From assembly GCA_033032865.1 (NCBI GenBank), contig JAWHQI010000019.1, positions 14,984,001-15,048,000 on the forward strand: a stretch of 64,000 bases of DNA, read 5' to 3'. The stretch is from Dactylorhiza incarnata (Eukaryota; Streptophyta; Magnoliopsida; Asparagales; Orchidaceae). The translations under genes and the position numbers were made by a program. The notes below the pieces were generated by a model. It made no database searches and was not told the origin of the DNA. It saw only the letters and a program-made list of their open reading frames with translations. Below, one piece after another: positions 29,031-40,526 of this stretch (positions within the stretch are counted from its first letter, which is position 1; the number at the start of each line of letters is the position of its first letter).

Positions 29031-30328
29031 TGTACAACCCTGTATTCGCCGAGTAAGTCCTCGGGACGCTAGAGGTATTTTGGAGCACCGTCTTTTAATA
29101 TAGACCAGAGCAGGGAGAGAGGAGGGCGAGCGGTAGAGGTAGAGACCCCCCACTCGCCCCACCCATGAAGGAGGCGAGCAAGAGGGGGGCATGGGGAGGA
29201 GGCCGCTGGCCCCCCTTGCCCCCGCCCCAGCCGTGGGGGGCGAGACCAGCAGGGGGCCGCCCTGGCTGGGCCTCGCCCAGCCCCAGCAGTGGGGCAGGGG
29301 GAGGAGGCATCTGGCCCCCCTTTCCACCGCCCCAGCCGTGGGGGGCGAGACTAGCTGGGGACTGCAATGGCTGGGTCTCGCCCAGCCCCAGCAGGGGGGC
29401 AGGGGGAGGAGGCCTCTGGCCCCCCTTGCCACCGCCCCAGCCGTGGGAGGCGAGACCAGCAGGGGGCCGCCCTGGCTGGGTCTCGCCCAGCCCCAGCAGG
29501 GGGGCAGGGGGAGGAGGCCTCTGGCCCCCCTTGCCCCCGCCCAAGCCGTGGGGGGCGAGACCAGCAGGGGGCCGCCCTGGCTGGGTCTCGCCCAGCCCCA
29601 GCAGGGGGCAGGGGGAGGAGCCCTCTGGCCCCTCTTGCCCCCGCCCCAGCCGTGGGGGGCGAGACCAGCAGGGGGCCGCCCTGGCTGGGTCTCTCCCAGC
29701 CCCAGCAGGCGGGCAGGGGGAGGAGGCCTCTGCCCCCCCCCCCCCCCCCTTGCCCCAGCCCCAGTAGGGGGGGCGAGACCAGCAGGGGGGCGACCCCTGG
29801 ATCTCGCCCAGCCCCAGTTAGGGGGTTCGCCGAGCCCCGCGAGGTACCCCCTCTCTCCCAGTTCCGGGGGGAGGGGTTGGTCTGCGTTTAGCGCTCCAGA
29901 ACAACGGGATTTGGCTATCCGCAGGCCATTTCCGAGGGTATTTTGGTAATTTCGCAGACCAGTTGGTGGCTATTTGCAGCACAAATCCTGAAATCCTATA
30001 AATAGGACCAAGGGGGCCCCACTTGGAGGCAAGCTTATCCTAGGCTAGCTCTCTCTCCCTCTCCCTCCCCAGGTCTCTCTCTAGTGGGGTGAGGAGAGGC
30101 TCCAGTGGTGCCCAAGCCCGGCATTGGCTTGGGAGGGGAAGCGCTCTAAAGATCTTCCGGGTATGTGGTGGGACCTCCTTGCTGATCCCTTGGTCTAGTT
30201 CATAGTGCCTCAACCTTCAACCTAGAGCTCTCCCTTGAGGGGAGTAAGTGTTGGTCGACCCTCAGCTTGCTGAGGGCCCTGAACACCACAGAGACCGAGG
30301 CTTGTTCACCAAGTTGTCGGTTTCAACA
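29031..30328 (+). repeat. Gypsy B LTR2
   Basis: 1298 bp, TGTACAACCC...GGTTTCAACA, preceded by GCGGGGATTG. Contains a 105-bp array (about 29190-29770) ending in a C run, and TATAAATA at 29997-30004. It acts as the shared LTR between internal domains 1 and 2. Confidence 0.9.
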
Positions 30329-30462
30329 TTTTGGTGCGGTGAGCGTGGAGTGTGGAGCGTGGAGTGTGCCTTTAAGCATATGTAATGTAATGTTTCATTT
30401 CCATGTCTAGTGTTCTCACATGTACTCGGATGGTCAATATAATGAAAGTTTTTCAAAAAATA
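30329..30462 (+). other. Start of gypsy B internal domain 2, gag deleted
   Basis: The primer site is followed by GTGGAGTGTGGAGCGTGG repeats, then a jump to sequence equivalent to about 24200 of domain 1. Everything encoding gag is missing. Confidence 0.8.
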
Positions 30463-32225
30463 CTTGGCCCCGAGCAGACCCGCTGTCTAGGCTCTCATCT
30501 AGCTGGCAGGTCCGATGGCTCACTCGGTGGCAGGTTCTAAGAGTTTCAAAGGTTGGCCCCGAGCAGACCCACTGACCAGGCTCTCATCTAGCTGGCAGGT
30601 CCGAAGGCTCACTCGGCGGCAGGTTCCAAAGGTTTCAAAGGTTGGCCCCGAGCACACCCGCTGACCAAGCTCTCATCTAGCTGGCAGGTCCGAAGGCTCA
30701 CTCGGCGGCAGGTTCCAATGGTTTCAAAGGTTGGCCCGGAGCAGACCCGCTAACCAGGCTCTCATCTAGCTGGCAGGTCCGAAGGCTCACTCGGCGGCAG
30801 GTTCCAAAGGTTTCAAAGGTTGGCCCCGAGTAGACCCGCTGACCAGGCTCTCATCTAGCTGGCAGGTCCGAAGGCTCACTCGACGGCAGGTTCTAAGAGT
30901 TTCAAAGGTTGGCCCCGAGCAGACCCGCTGACTAGGCTCTCATCTAGCTGGCAGTTCCGAAGGCTCACTCGGCGGCAGGTTCTAAGAGTTTCAAAGGTTG
31001 GCCCCGAGCAGACCCGCTGACCAGGCTCTCATCTAGCTGGCAGGTCCGAAGGCTCACTCGGCGGCAGGTTCTAAGAGTTTCAAAGGTTGGCACCGAGCAG
31101 ACCCGCTGACCAGGCTCTCATCTAGCTGGCAGGTCCGATGGCTCACTCGGCGGCAGGTTCCAAAGGTTTCAAAGGTTGGCCCCGAGCAGACCTGCTGACT
31201 AGGCTCTCATCTAGCTGGCAGGTCCGAAGGCTCACTCGGCGGCAGGTTCCAAATGTTTCAAAGGTTGGCCCCGAGCAGACCCGCTGACCAGGCTCTCATC
31301 TAGCTGGCAGGTCCGAAGGCTCACTCGGCGGCAGGTTCCAAAGGTTTCAAAGGTTGGCCCCGAGAAGACCCGCTGACCAGACTCTCATCTAGCTGGCAGG
31401 TCCGAAGGCTCACTCGGCGACAGGTTCCAAAGGTTTCACTGGTTGGCCCCGAGCAGACCCGCTGACCAGGCTCTCATCTAGCTGGCAGGTCCGAAGGCTC
31501 ACTCGGCGGCAGGTTCTAAGAGTTTCAAAGGTTGGCCCCGAGCAGACCCGCTGACCAGGCTCTCATCTAGCTGGCAGGTCCGAAGGGTCACTCGGCGGCA
31601 GTTTTTAAGAGTTTCAAAGGTTGGCCCCGAGCAGACCTGCTGACCAGGCTCTCATCTAGCTGGCAGGTCCGAAGGCTCACTCGGCGGCAGGTTCTAAAAG
31701 TTTCAAAGGTTGGCCCCGAGCAGACCCGCTGACCAGGCTCTCATCTAGCTGGCGGGTCCGAAGGCTCACTCGGCGGCAGGTTCCAAAGGTTTCAAATGTT
31801 GGCCCCGAGCAGACCCGCTGACCAGGCTCTCATCTAGCTGGCAGGTCCGAAGGCTCACTCGGCGGCAGGTTCCAAAGGTTTCAAAGGTTGTCCCCGAGCA
31901 GACCCGCTGACCAGGCTCTCATCCAGCTGGCAGGTCCGAAGGCTCACTCGGCGGCAGGTTCCAAAGGTTTCAAAGGTTGGCCCCGAGCAGACCCGCTGAC
32001 CAGCCTCTCATATAGCTGGCAGGTCCGAAGGCTCACTCGGCGGTAGGTTCCAAATGTTTCGAAGGTTGGCCCCGAGCAGACCCGCTGACCAGGCTCTCAT
32101 CTAGCTGGCAGGTCCAAAGGCTCACTCGGCGGCAGGTTCTAAAAGTTTCAAAGGTTGGCCCCGAGCAGACCCGCTGACCAGGCTCCCATCAAGCTGGCAG
32201 GGCCGAGGACCGCTCGGTGGCCAGA
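30463..32225 (+). repeat. 89-bp tandem array 2 of gypsy B (about 19-20 copies)
   Basis: Same unit and very similar copy number as array 1, but the order of the CCAAAGG and CTAAGAG unit variants differs. Ends at CAAGCTGGCAGGGCCGAGGA, as array 1 does. Confidence 0.95.
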
Positions 32226-32610
32226 AGTTTTCAAAGTGTTTTCCCCCGAGATGGCTCCGGTAGCCGGGCTCTCACTCACCGGCAGGATAGGATGACCTCT
32301 CGGGGAGGCTAAGTGTTTTTCCCTAGGGTGGTTCCTCTAGCCGGGCTCTCACTAACCGGCAGGATAGGATGACCTCTCGGGGAGGCTAAGTGTTTTTTTC
32401 CCCGAGATGGCTCCGCTAGCCGGGCTCTCACTAGCTGGTAGGGTAGGATGACCTCTCGAGGAGGGTAAGTGTTTTCCCCCCGAGGTGGATCCGTTAATCG
32501 GGCTCCCGCTAGCCGGCAGGGTTGGAGGACCTCTCGAGGGGGCTTTATGTTCTTTCTCGAGGAAGCTCCGTTAGTCGGGTTTCCAGCGACACTCGTCGAA
32601 TATACAGGGT
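32226..32610 (+). repeat. 79-bp tandem repeat, second copy (about 4 units)
   Basis: Counterpart of 26046-26400, followed by the same AAAAGAGCGGGGATTG polypurine tract, here uninterrupted (32644-32659). Confidence 0.88.
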
Positions 32611-32659
32611 TGGACATTTCTTTCCGAGCGTGTACCTCGCTCGAAAAGAGCGGGGATTG

Positions 32660-33950
32660 TGTAAAATCCTGTATTCGCCGAGTAAGTCCTCGGGACGCAA
32701 GAGGTATTTTGGAGCACTGTCTTTTAATATAGACCAGAGCAGTGAGAGAGGAGGGCGAGCGGTAGAGGTAGAGACCCCCCACTCTCCCCACCCATGAAGG
32801 AGGCGAGCAAGAGGGGGGCAGGGGGAGGAGGCCTCTAGCCCCCCTTGCCTCCGCCCCAGCCGTGGGGGGCGAGACCAGCAGGGGGCCGCCCTGGCTGGGT
32901 CTCGCCCAGCCCCAGCAGGGGGGCAGGGGGGCAGGGGGAGGAGGCCTCTGGCCCCCCTTGCCCCCGCCCCAGCCATGGGGGGCGAGACCAGCAGGGGGCT
33001 TCCCTGGCTGTGTCTCGCCCAGCCCCAGCAGTGGGGCAGGGGGAGGAGGCCTCTGGACCCCCTTGCCCCCGCCCCAGACGTGGGGGCCGAGACCAGCAGG
33101 GGGCCGCCCTAGCTAGGTCTCGCCCAGTCCCAGCAGGGGGGCAGGGGGAGGAGGCCTCTGGCCCCCCTTGCCCCCGCCCTAGCCGTGGGGGGCGAGACCA
33201 GCAGGGGGCCGCCCTGGCTGGGTCCCGCCCAGCCCTAGCAGGGGGGAAGTTGGAGGAAGCCTCTGGCCCCCCTTGCCCCCGCCCCAGCCTTGGGGGGCGA
33301 GACCAGCAGGGGGGCGCCCTGGCTAGGTCTCGCCCAACCCCAGCAAGGGGGCAGGGGGAGGAGGCCTCTGCCCCCCCCCCCCCCCCCCTTGCCCCAGCCC
33401 CAGCAGGGAGGCGACCCCTAGATCTCGCCCAGCCCCAGTTAGGGGGTTCGCCGAGCCCCCGTGAGGTACCCCCTCTCGCCCAGTTCCGGGGGGAGGGGTT
33501 GGTCTGCGTTTAGCGCTCCAGAACAACGGGATTTGGCTATCCGCAGGCCATTTCCGAGGGTATTTTGGTAATCTCGCGGACCAGTTGGTAGCTATATGCA
33601 GCCCAAATCCTGAAATCCTATAAATAGGACCAAGGGGACCCCATTTGGAGGCAAGCTTATCCTAGGCTAGCTCTCTCTCCCTCTCCCTCCCCAGGTCTCT
33701 CTCAAGTGGGGTGAGGAGAGCCTCCAGTTGTGCCCAAGCCAGGCATTGGCTTGGGAGGGGAAGCGCTCTAAAGATCTTCCGGGTATGTGGTGGGACCTCC
33801 TCGCCGAGCCCTTGGTCCAGTTCATAGTGCCTCAACCTTCAACCTAGAGCTCTCCCTTGAGGGGAGTAAGTGTTGGTCGCCCCTCAGCTTACTAAGGGCC
33901 CCGAACTCCACAGAGACCGAGGCTTGTTCACCAAGTTGTCGGTTTCAACA
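32660..33950 (+). repeat. Gypsy B LTR3 (3' LTR)
   Basis: 1291 bp, TGTAAAATCC...GGTTTCAACA, followed by the CGTTT duplication. Holds a 105-bp array (about 32820-33400) ending in a run of C, and TATAAATA at 33619-33626. Confidence 0.9.
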
Positions 33951-34870
33951 CGTTTAGCCTGATATGGACTGCACTTAGCATAATTAGTGGCTAGGATCTA
34001 ATTTCTTTATGAATTGATATGATGTATTGATGCTCCACTATATATTGGTGGGTCTCCACTTTAATGAAATATTGATAACTTTTGAGAACAAAAAAAACAG
34101 CCCGTGACTCTCTCTCCCATGAATCCCTCTTAGGGATCGGCCTCCCCCTCGTGGCGCGCAGCGCGACGCAGCCGCCCCCCCCCCCCCCCCCCCCCCCACC
34201 CTTTCGCCCGGCGTGAGACTTGCCGTCGGCCACCCCCACCTCCCTGCCGTGCGATGCAGCAGGACGCCGTCCCCCCTCCCTCCTCCCAGCTCCTCATGAA
34301 GTCTAACCAAGCCAAACACGTGGTCTCTCTTCCCTCGGTGGCACATCCTCATCGGTGCGACTCCATTGAAGGAAAGCGGTGAATATCCTCCGTTGTGACT
34401 CCGGCGGATCCTTGGCGTGAGACTCGCCTATTTTTCTTCTCGGTTGGGTAACGAAACTCCTCCACTTGCTCTGTTTTCCCTCCGTTTTTGGTGGCTAGTT
34501 TGAGTGTGATTTTGGAATCATTGAATGATTTTATTTCGCTGCATTTTCGCTTGAATCAGTCGCAATAATCTCTGATCTCTTATGACGTTGAAGGATTGGC
34601 AAGATCTACTTCAAATCCGCAAGGTGATGCGAAATCCCTTTCCGATTTGGTGGATTGCGGCAATCCGGAGACCAACCCTTTTGGGAGTTCTTCCGACTAC
34701 TTTTCGATCGTTGTTTTAGTCGGATCCTCTTGGTACTGACGTTAGGTTTGTGATTGTTTGACATCGGGTTAGGTGGTTAGATTTCTACCCAAATACGTTT
34801 GGAGAACGGGGTATTGTGAGAGAGCGTCATTTAGCCGTGCACTAGTCTTTCAGAGACTAGCCCGCCATCA
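33951..34870 (+). repeat. Gypsy A 3' LTR, right part
   Basis: Resumes at the CGTTT duplication and matches 2963-3861 of the 5' LTR. It contains a 23-C run (34175-34197) where the 5' LTR has six C. Ends GCCCGCCATCA before AAGAA. Confidence 0.9.
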
Positions 34871-35886
34871 AAGAAACTCAATGACAGGTGTTACTCTTAA
34901 TGCTGGGCGCTATCCGGTAGACGAATTTGGCAAGGAGAAAGCAGTCGTGATTGAAGAAGGAACTTTAGGAATGATTTGCCCGATGCCCCGCGTTAGCCTT
35001 AACGCCGGCGTTGATATTGCCTAAAATAAAACATTTCCTGAAGTGCAGAATCTCCTTTCTCTTCTGAAGATCCGAGCCATTAATATATTGTTATATATGG
35101 TCAACGCCAGGCGTTAGCACTTAACGTCGGCGTTAGCTCAAAGTTTATAAATTGGAAGATTTCGATGTCTCTTACGACTGATTGCCAAGAGCCCTATTCC
35201 AGCACTTCAGAAACTTTGTGAAGGCCGTATTTCCAGACAAACACATATCCCACTCATATTTCAAAAGGAGGAATCAAAGGAGGCATGGATCAACTCGCTA
35301 ACTCAACGCGAAGAATGCACGCTTGGACTTCAACGATCTTCAGCGATTCTTCGGCGTCTCCCAGATTACCTCATAGGGAGTTTTATATTTGTATTTTGTA
35401 TTTGTCCTTTATTTCATCTTTGTAATCGATTCGTGAATTCGCCTCATGTTGGCGACTAGGTCTAGGTAGGACTTAGGGAGTAATTCGCCTCGTGTTAGTG
35501 ATTGGGTCTAGGGAGTAGATCTAGGGGGTGCTCGAGGCCTTTCTGGTGATAGATTGGCTAGAGCGGCTTAAGGCTGTATCTGGGGAGAGATCGGCGAAAG
35601 CCAACCGGTTTGTGGGGATACGAGTCGGTATAGAAAACAAAAAGGGTTTTCATATTATTCGCTTCGATTTTTAGCATCATTGAAATAAGATTTTGTAATC
35701 ACTTTTATAACTGATAATCATGTCTTTTCTTGTTTAATAAAATTGATTTCATTTCTAATTTCATTATCTCTTCACTTTTGATTTAACTTACTTCGACCAA
35801 AATATCAAAAGTTTTCTATTATAGTTTAAAGTTTTTAAAACCCTTATTCACCCCTCCCCCCTCTAAGGGCGCCTACAGATCCAACA
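34871..35886 (+). repeat. Middle F1 LTR, right part
   Basis: Begins with the AAGAA duplication of gypsy A and continues the LTR interrupted at 2661. It contains AACGCCAGGCGTT (35103-35115), the ATCGATTCG...GGCGACTAGGTCTAGG region shared with F2 LTRs, and ends CTCTAAGGGCGCC...GATCCAACA. Confidence 0.88.
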
Positions 35887-35888
35887 AT

Positions 35889-35906
35889 TGGTATCAGAGC
35901 CAGGTT
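35889..35906 (+). promoter_or_regulatory. Primer binding site (iMet tRNA) of copia F1
   Basis: TGGTATCAGAGCCAGGTT two bases after the LTR end. Confidence 0.92.
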
Positions 35907-35935
35907 ATTCCAAATCGGCTTAACAACCGGGAATA

Positions 35936-36540
35936 ATGGCGTCTCTTGATCATGATCTCGCTTCTACTAGTGGCGAAAATTTTAATATAACTGAAAAGGT
36001 ATTAGCGCCACCTTTATTTATGGGCAAAAATTATAAAGGGTGGAAAGCATTAATGAAAAATTTTCTTAAGGCCTTAGATGAAAAAGTTTGGAATACTACT
36101 ATTGAAAAGCCACCTAGCGTACTAACTAGAAACGAAATTATTTTAAATGCTAAATCTATGAATAGTATATTTTGTGCCTTAGACCAAAATATTTTCAAAC
36201 TTATTTATACGTTACCTACCGCATATGAGATTTGGAATTTTCTTGAAAGAACTTATGATTCTCCTTCTACAGGTATGGAACAATCGCGAGAACCGGAGAA
36301 TATGCAAGCTTGCACAAGTCTTCAAGAATGCTCCTCTCATGATGGATCAATGGAGCACACATCAAATGGAAGAGAAGAAGAAGTATTGTCTTCGGAAGAG
36401 GAGTGCCAAAAAGATGACAAAGAAACTATGTGTTCAAATCGTGCCTTTCCCGAAAGCAATGTAAGGAAATCAAATCCCATTTTCTGTACTTCTATTTCTA
36501 CATTACAATTGCTTCAAACCACAAAGCGCAAAATTAAGAA
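35936..36540 (+). pseudogene. gag: Copia F1 gag, truncated
   Basis: ATG 35936 (MASLDHDLAS) opens a copia-type gag: PPLFMGKNYKGWKALMKNFL, a VWNTT segment and LPTAYEIWNFLERTYD, the N-terminal DUF4219/UBN2-like region. After about 36265 normal gag sequence stops; an acidic EEECQKDDK segment follows, as in a gag fragment joined by an internal deletion. The frame is open to 36622 but the last part is not gag: at 36541 it enters an inverted copy of the element's 3' region. No zinc knuckle, protease, integrase or RT follows. Confidence 0.75.
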
Positions 36541-36936
36541 TTTAAAAAATGCTCCCCCTACAAAAATGCTCTCCCTTAATGTGTACTCCCATATACTAGA
36601 TACATGCTCCCCCTTAATCTAGTGAATCCAACTCCGTTAATCAATATGATTTAGCATTTTATTCTCCCCCTTTGTTATTAGCAAAAGAGGGTCGAGTGAA
36701 ACAAAACTAGAATAAAGACGACAAAAGTTGGGACATAACTAAGAGAGGAATAAGAGTTTTGTGTAAACATAAAATAAGTCATGATCGAGCTAAGGGAGAG
36801 AGTTGCACAGCGGAAACAATATATGATAAGCGTGAAAGAACAACATTCAAAGATTATACCAAACGAATGTAATCACTTGCTTTATAAGAGTTTTAGGCAT
36901 AAACAAAAAGGTAATGATTTCCAAGTAACCAATCTA
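36541..36936 (-). repeat. Inverted copy of F1 3' region (left arm)
   Basis: About 396 bp, the reverse complement of 39264-39658. It includes reversed GGGGGAGCAT motifs and the ACGACAAAAGTTGGGACATAA segment. Together with the right arm it makes a large inverted repeat around 2.3 kb. Confidence 0.88.
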
Positions 36937-39263
36937 CCCAGACAATATGTCTACACCCTAGCCCCGTACTAAGTGACGGATGGGCAAGAGGAGCTGCATA
37001 CATGTCGTAGGTTGGGGTGTTAGTCCCATATGCAAACACTAGACAAAAAACTTAATCTAGCACTCTTTCCCCCCAGTGCCTCGCAAGGCCCCACTGGAAC
37101 CCTCCCCGATTAAGGACAAGGCATGACTAGAGATAAGGTTATCTAATGTCTACAACCCTACGCCTCCGCTATGGTGAGATATGAAGTCATGGATAATAAT
37201 TATTGGAAACATTTAAGCATTTTAAATCTAATGATGAGTACATAGCCTATGGATTTATATTTTTATTTGAATTTTCTTAAACAAACAACTCACATAGCTA
37301 TTTTAAAATCCATTAATGAATCAGAGTTATTGGCATTACAATATTTTCATTTTTAGAGGAGTGTTTTTAGCCTACAAATTTTTATTGAAATAGATCAGGG
37401 TTTTTAGCATAAGAGTGATATATGTGTCAGAATAACCGATATAAATTTTACCAAGCAAGTCTACCATTTGTTAAAAAAAAGGAATTTTGATATTTAAGAC
37501 TTGATATAAGCATGAAAGCGCAAGGTAAAAATATATGGTGATGATGTGGAAGATTTATCGAAATACAAGAAAACATCTTTTTTGTAATCTTGATTATTCA
37601 TAAGAAGAAATATGAGTTAAATTCAAAAAAGGAAGATGTTTTTGTAAATCATTTTGCATTTAAAATCTTTACTTTTGACAATAAAGTAACCAAGCATGAA
37701 ATAATGTTTCAAAAAGAAATTACTACAACGTTATATTAATGCACAAATTCAAAACATACAAAACATTGTAGAGAGCATGCTAGGTTATCTAGTGCATTTC
37801 ATAAATAAAGAGTAGTATTGAATTTGTATTAGGATCCAATACTCTTGAGAAGAAGTATTATGGAAGATAATGATGTGCACATAAGTGTATTTTGAGTATA
37901 GTAAACAAATGTTTTAATAAAAAATACAAGAGATATGTAAAGTAAAGAGCACAATAAAACACAAATAATTTTACTTTCGCACACTTCAATGCACAAAAAA
38001 ATGTACAACTACCAAGGTGCTTTTCACACACAATGCTCATTAAGACTTATCAGGGTGCAAAGTAGTGCTTGGGGGATCATATATTTTATTTTATTTTAAT
38101 ATTGAGACTGGTGATCTGGTGTACTTAAGAGTAAGTGGTTTTTATTTTGAAAGAAAGATAAGGTTTGCACAAGACACTTTACTATTCTTTCCAAGGTGCT
38201 CAACCTCACAACGCTTATTAAGACTTATCAGGAGGTTCAAGTAGTGCTTGGTGGAGTTATCTTTGTCACTTTATTTTATGATTTTTGTTTTGTACAAAGT
38301 TCTCCGAATATACTTGTTTTGCAAACCAGTATAATTTATGAAAACATAACCACTTTTCTTAACTTTTAAAAGTGCAAATAAGGTAGTGTAGGTAAGATAC
38401 TTGTGCAATTTTAATCCATTGTACTATTACAAAACATACACTAGCATTCTTAGATTAAAAGCATATGTAGACAATGCCAAAATAAGTGAGTGAATAAATA
38501 TCATTATCAAACATAAAACATTTACTCATACTTAGAGGCATGCTAAGCTTGGTTCTACACAACTTTTACAATATAATTTATGCACATGAGTTTTAGAAGT
38601 AACAAAGCATCATACAACCAATGTTCAAAGTAGTTTGAAGGAATGAATTGTAACATTGTAGAAGGTCTATATGATGGATTAAATCATGCTTGAGTTTCAC
38701 AATAAAGTCCATACAGTATTTTTGATATTTTTGAAAAATAATTTTAATTTAAAGTTGAACTCATATAATTTGATCTTGGACTTCCCGAGGTCTACCATGT
38801 GAGAGGTTCGCCCGGTACTTGGTGATGTGATGGGATGATACACCCTTTCGCAAGATACATGTAAATAGAAAAGTTAAGTTCAAAAAAAAAATTATACTTA
38901 TTTTTGTTTTATATTTTTGTGTTTGATTTTTGCATATAGGAATAGAATTCAAACAAATAACCAAAAATAATATTTTTTGTAATTTGGCTTTTGTAATTTT
39001 GTATTTTAATTTTTCAAAAAACAATTACAGGCAGAATTGCAAAAATGAGTAGTACATATAAAATAATATATATTTAGTGATTTTTCAGAATTTTAAAATT
39101 ACAGAAAATCGGATACTTGAACTAACGCCGACGTTAGGTACTAGCGCCTGCATTAGCTCACAGGGAGTGCTTATTTTGATCATATAGCCTAGATTTTCTT
39201 CGATCTTGCTTCCGATTTTTCTTAATTATGTTTGTGCAATGTAAGGCCTGTCTGATGAAGTGA
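36937..39263. other. F1 interior between inverted arms, non-coding
   Basis: AT-rich, without a credible ORF. Holds a diverged direct repeat (about 38015-38095 and 38192-38280, sharing GCT-ATTAAGACTTATCAGG and AGTAGTGCTTGG) and AACGCCGACGTTAG near 39124, like the LTR dyads. I recognise no gene. Confidence 0.5.
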
Positions 39264-39783
39264 AGATTGATTACTTGGAAATCATTACCTTTTTGTTTAT
39301 GCTTAAAACTCTTATAAAGCAAGTGATTACATTCCTTTGGTATAATCTTTGAATGTTGTTCTTTCACGCTTATCATATATTGTTTCCACTGTGCTACTCT
39401 CTCCCTTAGCTCGATCATGACTTATTTTATGTTTACACAAAACTCTTATTCCTCTCTTAGTTATGTCCCAACTTTTGTCGTCTGTATTCTAGTTTTGTTT
39501 CACTTCACCCTCTTTTGCTAATAACAAAGGGGGAGAATAAAATGCTAAATCATATTGATTAACGGAGTTGGATTCACTAGATTAAGGGGGAGCATGTATC
39601 TAATATATGGGAGTATACACTAAGGGGGAGCATTTTTGTAGGGGGAGCATTTTTTAAATGATCTAAAATTCTTATCATTATCTTATAATTACTGAGTGTC
39701 ATATATCTTTATAAAAACACAAATTCTTTATATATGAATCTGATTTATCACTATTGGATTTGTTTTTATCAAAAGGGGGATAT
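39264..39783 (+). other. F1 internal 3' end, right inverted arm and polypurine tract
   Basis: 39264-39658 is the right arm of the inverted repeat. The segment then continues as at 1552-1965 to the polypurine tract AAAAGGGGGA (39771-39780), just before the LTR. Confidence 0.8.
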
Positions 39784-40526
39784 TGTTGGAACATGGTTTT
39801 CCGCATCCCTTTGATTTGAGAATAACAAATCCTACTTATATTTGATCTTGTTTGCCATTGTGTTTTTAGCATGCAGGTTTGGACAGTTATGACACCGGGT
39901 TGCTGAAACAATGGTCTGGCACTAACCACAAGCTGAAGGATTGAAAGCTGCTTAACGCCAGGCGTTATGCTTAATGCTGGGCGTTAGTGATAAATGAAAT
40001 GCTGCGTTCGACGAAATGAAAGCTGCGTTCGACAAACTGGCGATCGACGAAATGAAATCACTGAGAACGAAAGTTGCGGTCGATGAACCGAAAGCTGTGT
40101 TTGATGAACTGGCGATCGACAAAATGAAACCGCTGAGAACAAAAGCTGCGGTCGACGAAATGAAAGCCGCATTCGACGAATTGGAAGCTGCATTCGACGA
40201 ACTTGCGATCGACGAAATGAAACCGCTGAGAACGGAAGTTGGGTTCGACGAAATAGAAACTGCGTTCGACGATCTGGCGTTTGACGAAATTGCGGTCTAC
40301 GAAAGAAGAAGCCCGTTCGACGAAATATGTTCGACGAAATTATCTGTTCGACGAATTGGGGTGCCAGCTAATTAAAGATGAAACTCAACTCTAGGAGTTA
40401 GAGCTTAACGTTGGGCGCTATCCGTTCGACGAAAATGGCATTCGACGAAGATGTTGTTTGATGAAACGGCGTGCCAGCTGATTAAAGAAAGAAACTCAAC
40501 GCCAGGCGTTACTCTTAACGCTGGGA
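39784..40526 (+). repeat. Third F1 LTR, truncated on the right
   Basis: Starts TGTTGGAACATGG, has TAACGCCAGGCGTTA (39953-39967), the peptide-repeat frame (40016-40375) and AACGCCAGGCGTT (40498-40510). It stops matching after GCTGGG at about 40526; the remaining about 950 bp of LTR are missing. Confidence 0.85.
40016..40375 (+). other. Peptide-repeat ORF in third F1 LTR (119 codons)
   Basis: Counterpart of 2202-2519: repeats of AAFDEL, LAIDEM and KPLRT. Openness in two diverged LTRs is noted, but repeat periodicity can explain it. Confidence 0.35.

Larger units (their letters stand above)
21881..33950 (+). mobile_element. Gypsy B, pol-less element with three LTRs
   Basis: Flanked by CGTTT (21876-21880 and 33951-33955). 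Structure: LTR1, internal domain 1 (gag remnant, 89-bp array, 79-bp repeats, with copia D inserted), LTR2, internal domain 2 (gag deleted, a second 89-bp array, 79-bp repeats), LTR3. One TSD pair around three LTRs shows a tandem duplication by LTR recombination after, or during, insertion. LTR ends, the TATA context, the primer site TTTTGGTGCGGTGAGCG, the polypurine tract and the CDFHDEEGHAT knuckle match gypsy C. B is therefore a non-autonomous derivative or partner of a C-like Tat element. No pol was found. Confidence 0.92.
2662..34870 (+). mobile_element. Gypsy A, chromovirus-type element carrying nested C and B
   Basis: LTRs start TGATGCAGG and end GCCCGCCATCA. Flanking 5-bp duplications AAGAA (2657-2661, 34871-34875) prove insertion into the F1 LTR. 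With the nested elements removed, A has a 1.2 kb 5' LTR, an iMet-type primer site, gag, protease, RT, RNase H, integrase and a 3' LTR. It has one RNase H only, no chromodomain that I can see, and its pol frame runs into the 3' LTR. TGATG-starting LTRs plus pol overlapping the LTR recall the CRM (centromeric) chromovirus clade; that is a tentative lineage call. Several nonsense codons and a changed RT catalytic residue show it is inactive. Confidence 0.88.
1400..40526 (+). mobile_element. Copia F1 cluster (three LTR remnants, hosts nested elements)
   Basis: Three copies of a TGTTGGAACATGG...GATCCAACA LTR lie in the same orientation: a truncated one at 1400-1551, a complete one split by gypsy A (1966-2661 plus 34876-35886), and a 3' one at 39784-40526 that is cut short. 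Internal sequence with a polypurine tract precedes the second and third; a primer binding site and copia gag follow the second. The middle LTR therefore serves as 3' LTR of one unit and 5' LTR of the next, the expected product of LTR-LTR recombination between tandem copies. No pol was found, so the cluster is non-autonomous or decayed. The right end is truncated, so no TSD can be called. Confidence 0.75.

Noticed and set aside
35889..35906. tRNA-like match
   Set aside because: It is an 18-base primer binding site complementary to initiator tRNA, not a tRNA gene; no cloverleaf surrounds it.
37858..39024. Small minus-strand ORFs in the F1 interior
   Set aside because: AT-rich, no domain, no start context and no conservation with other F1 copies in the window.
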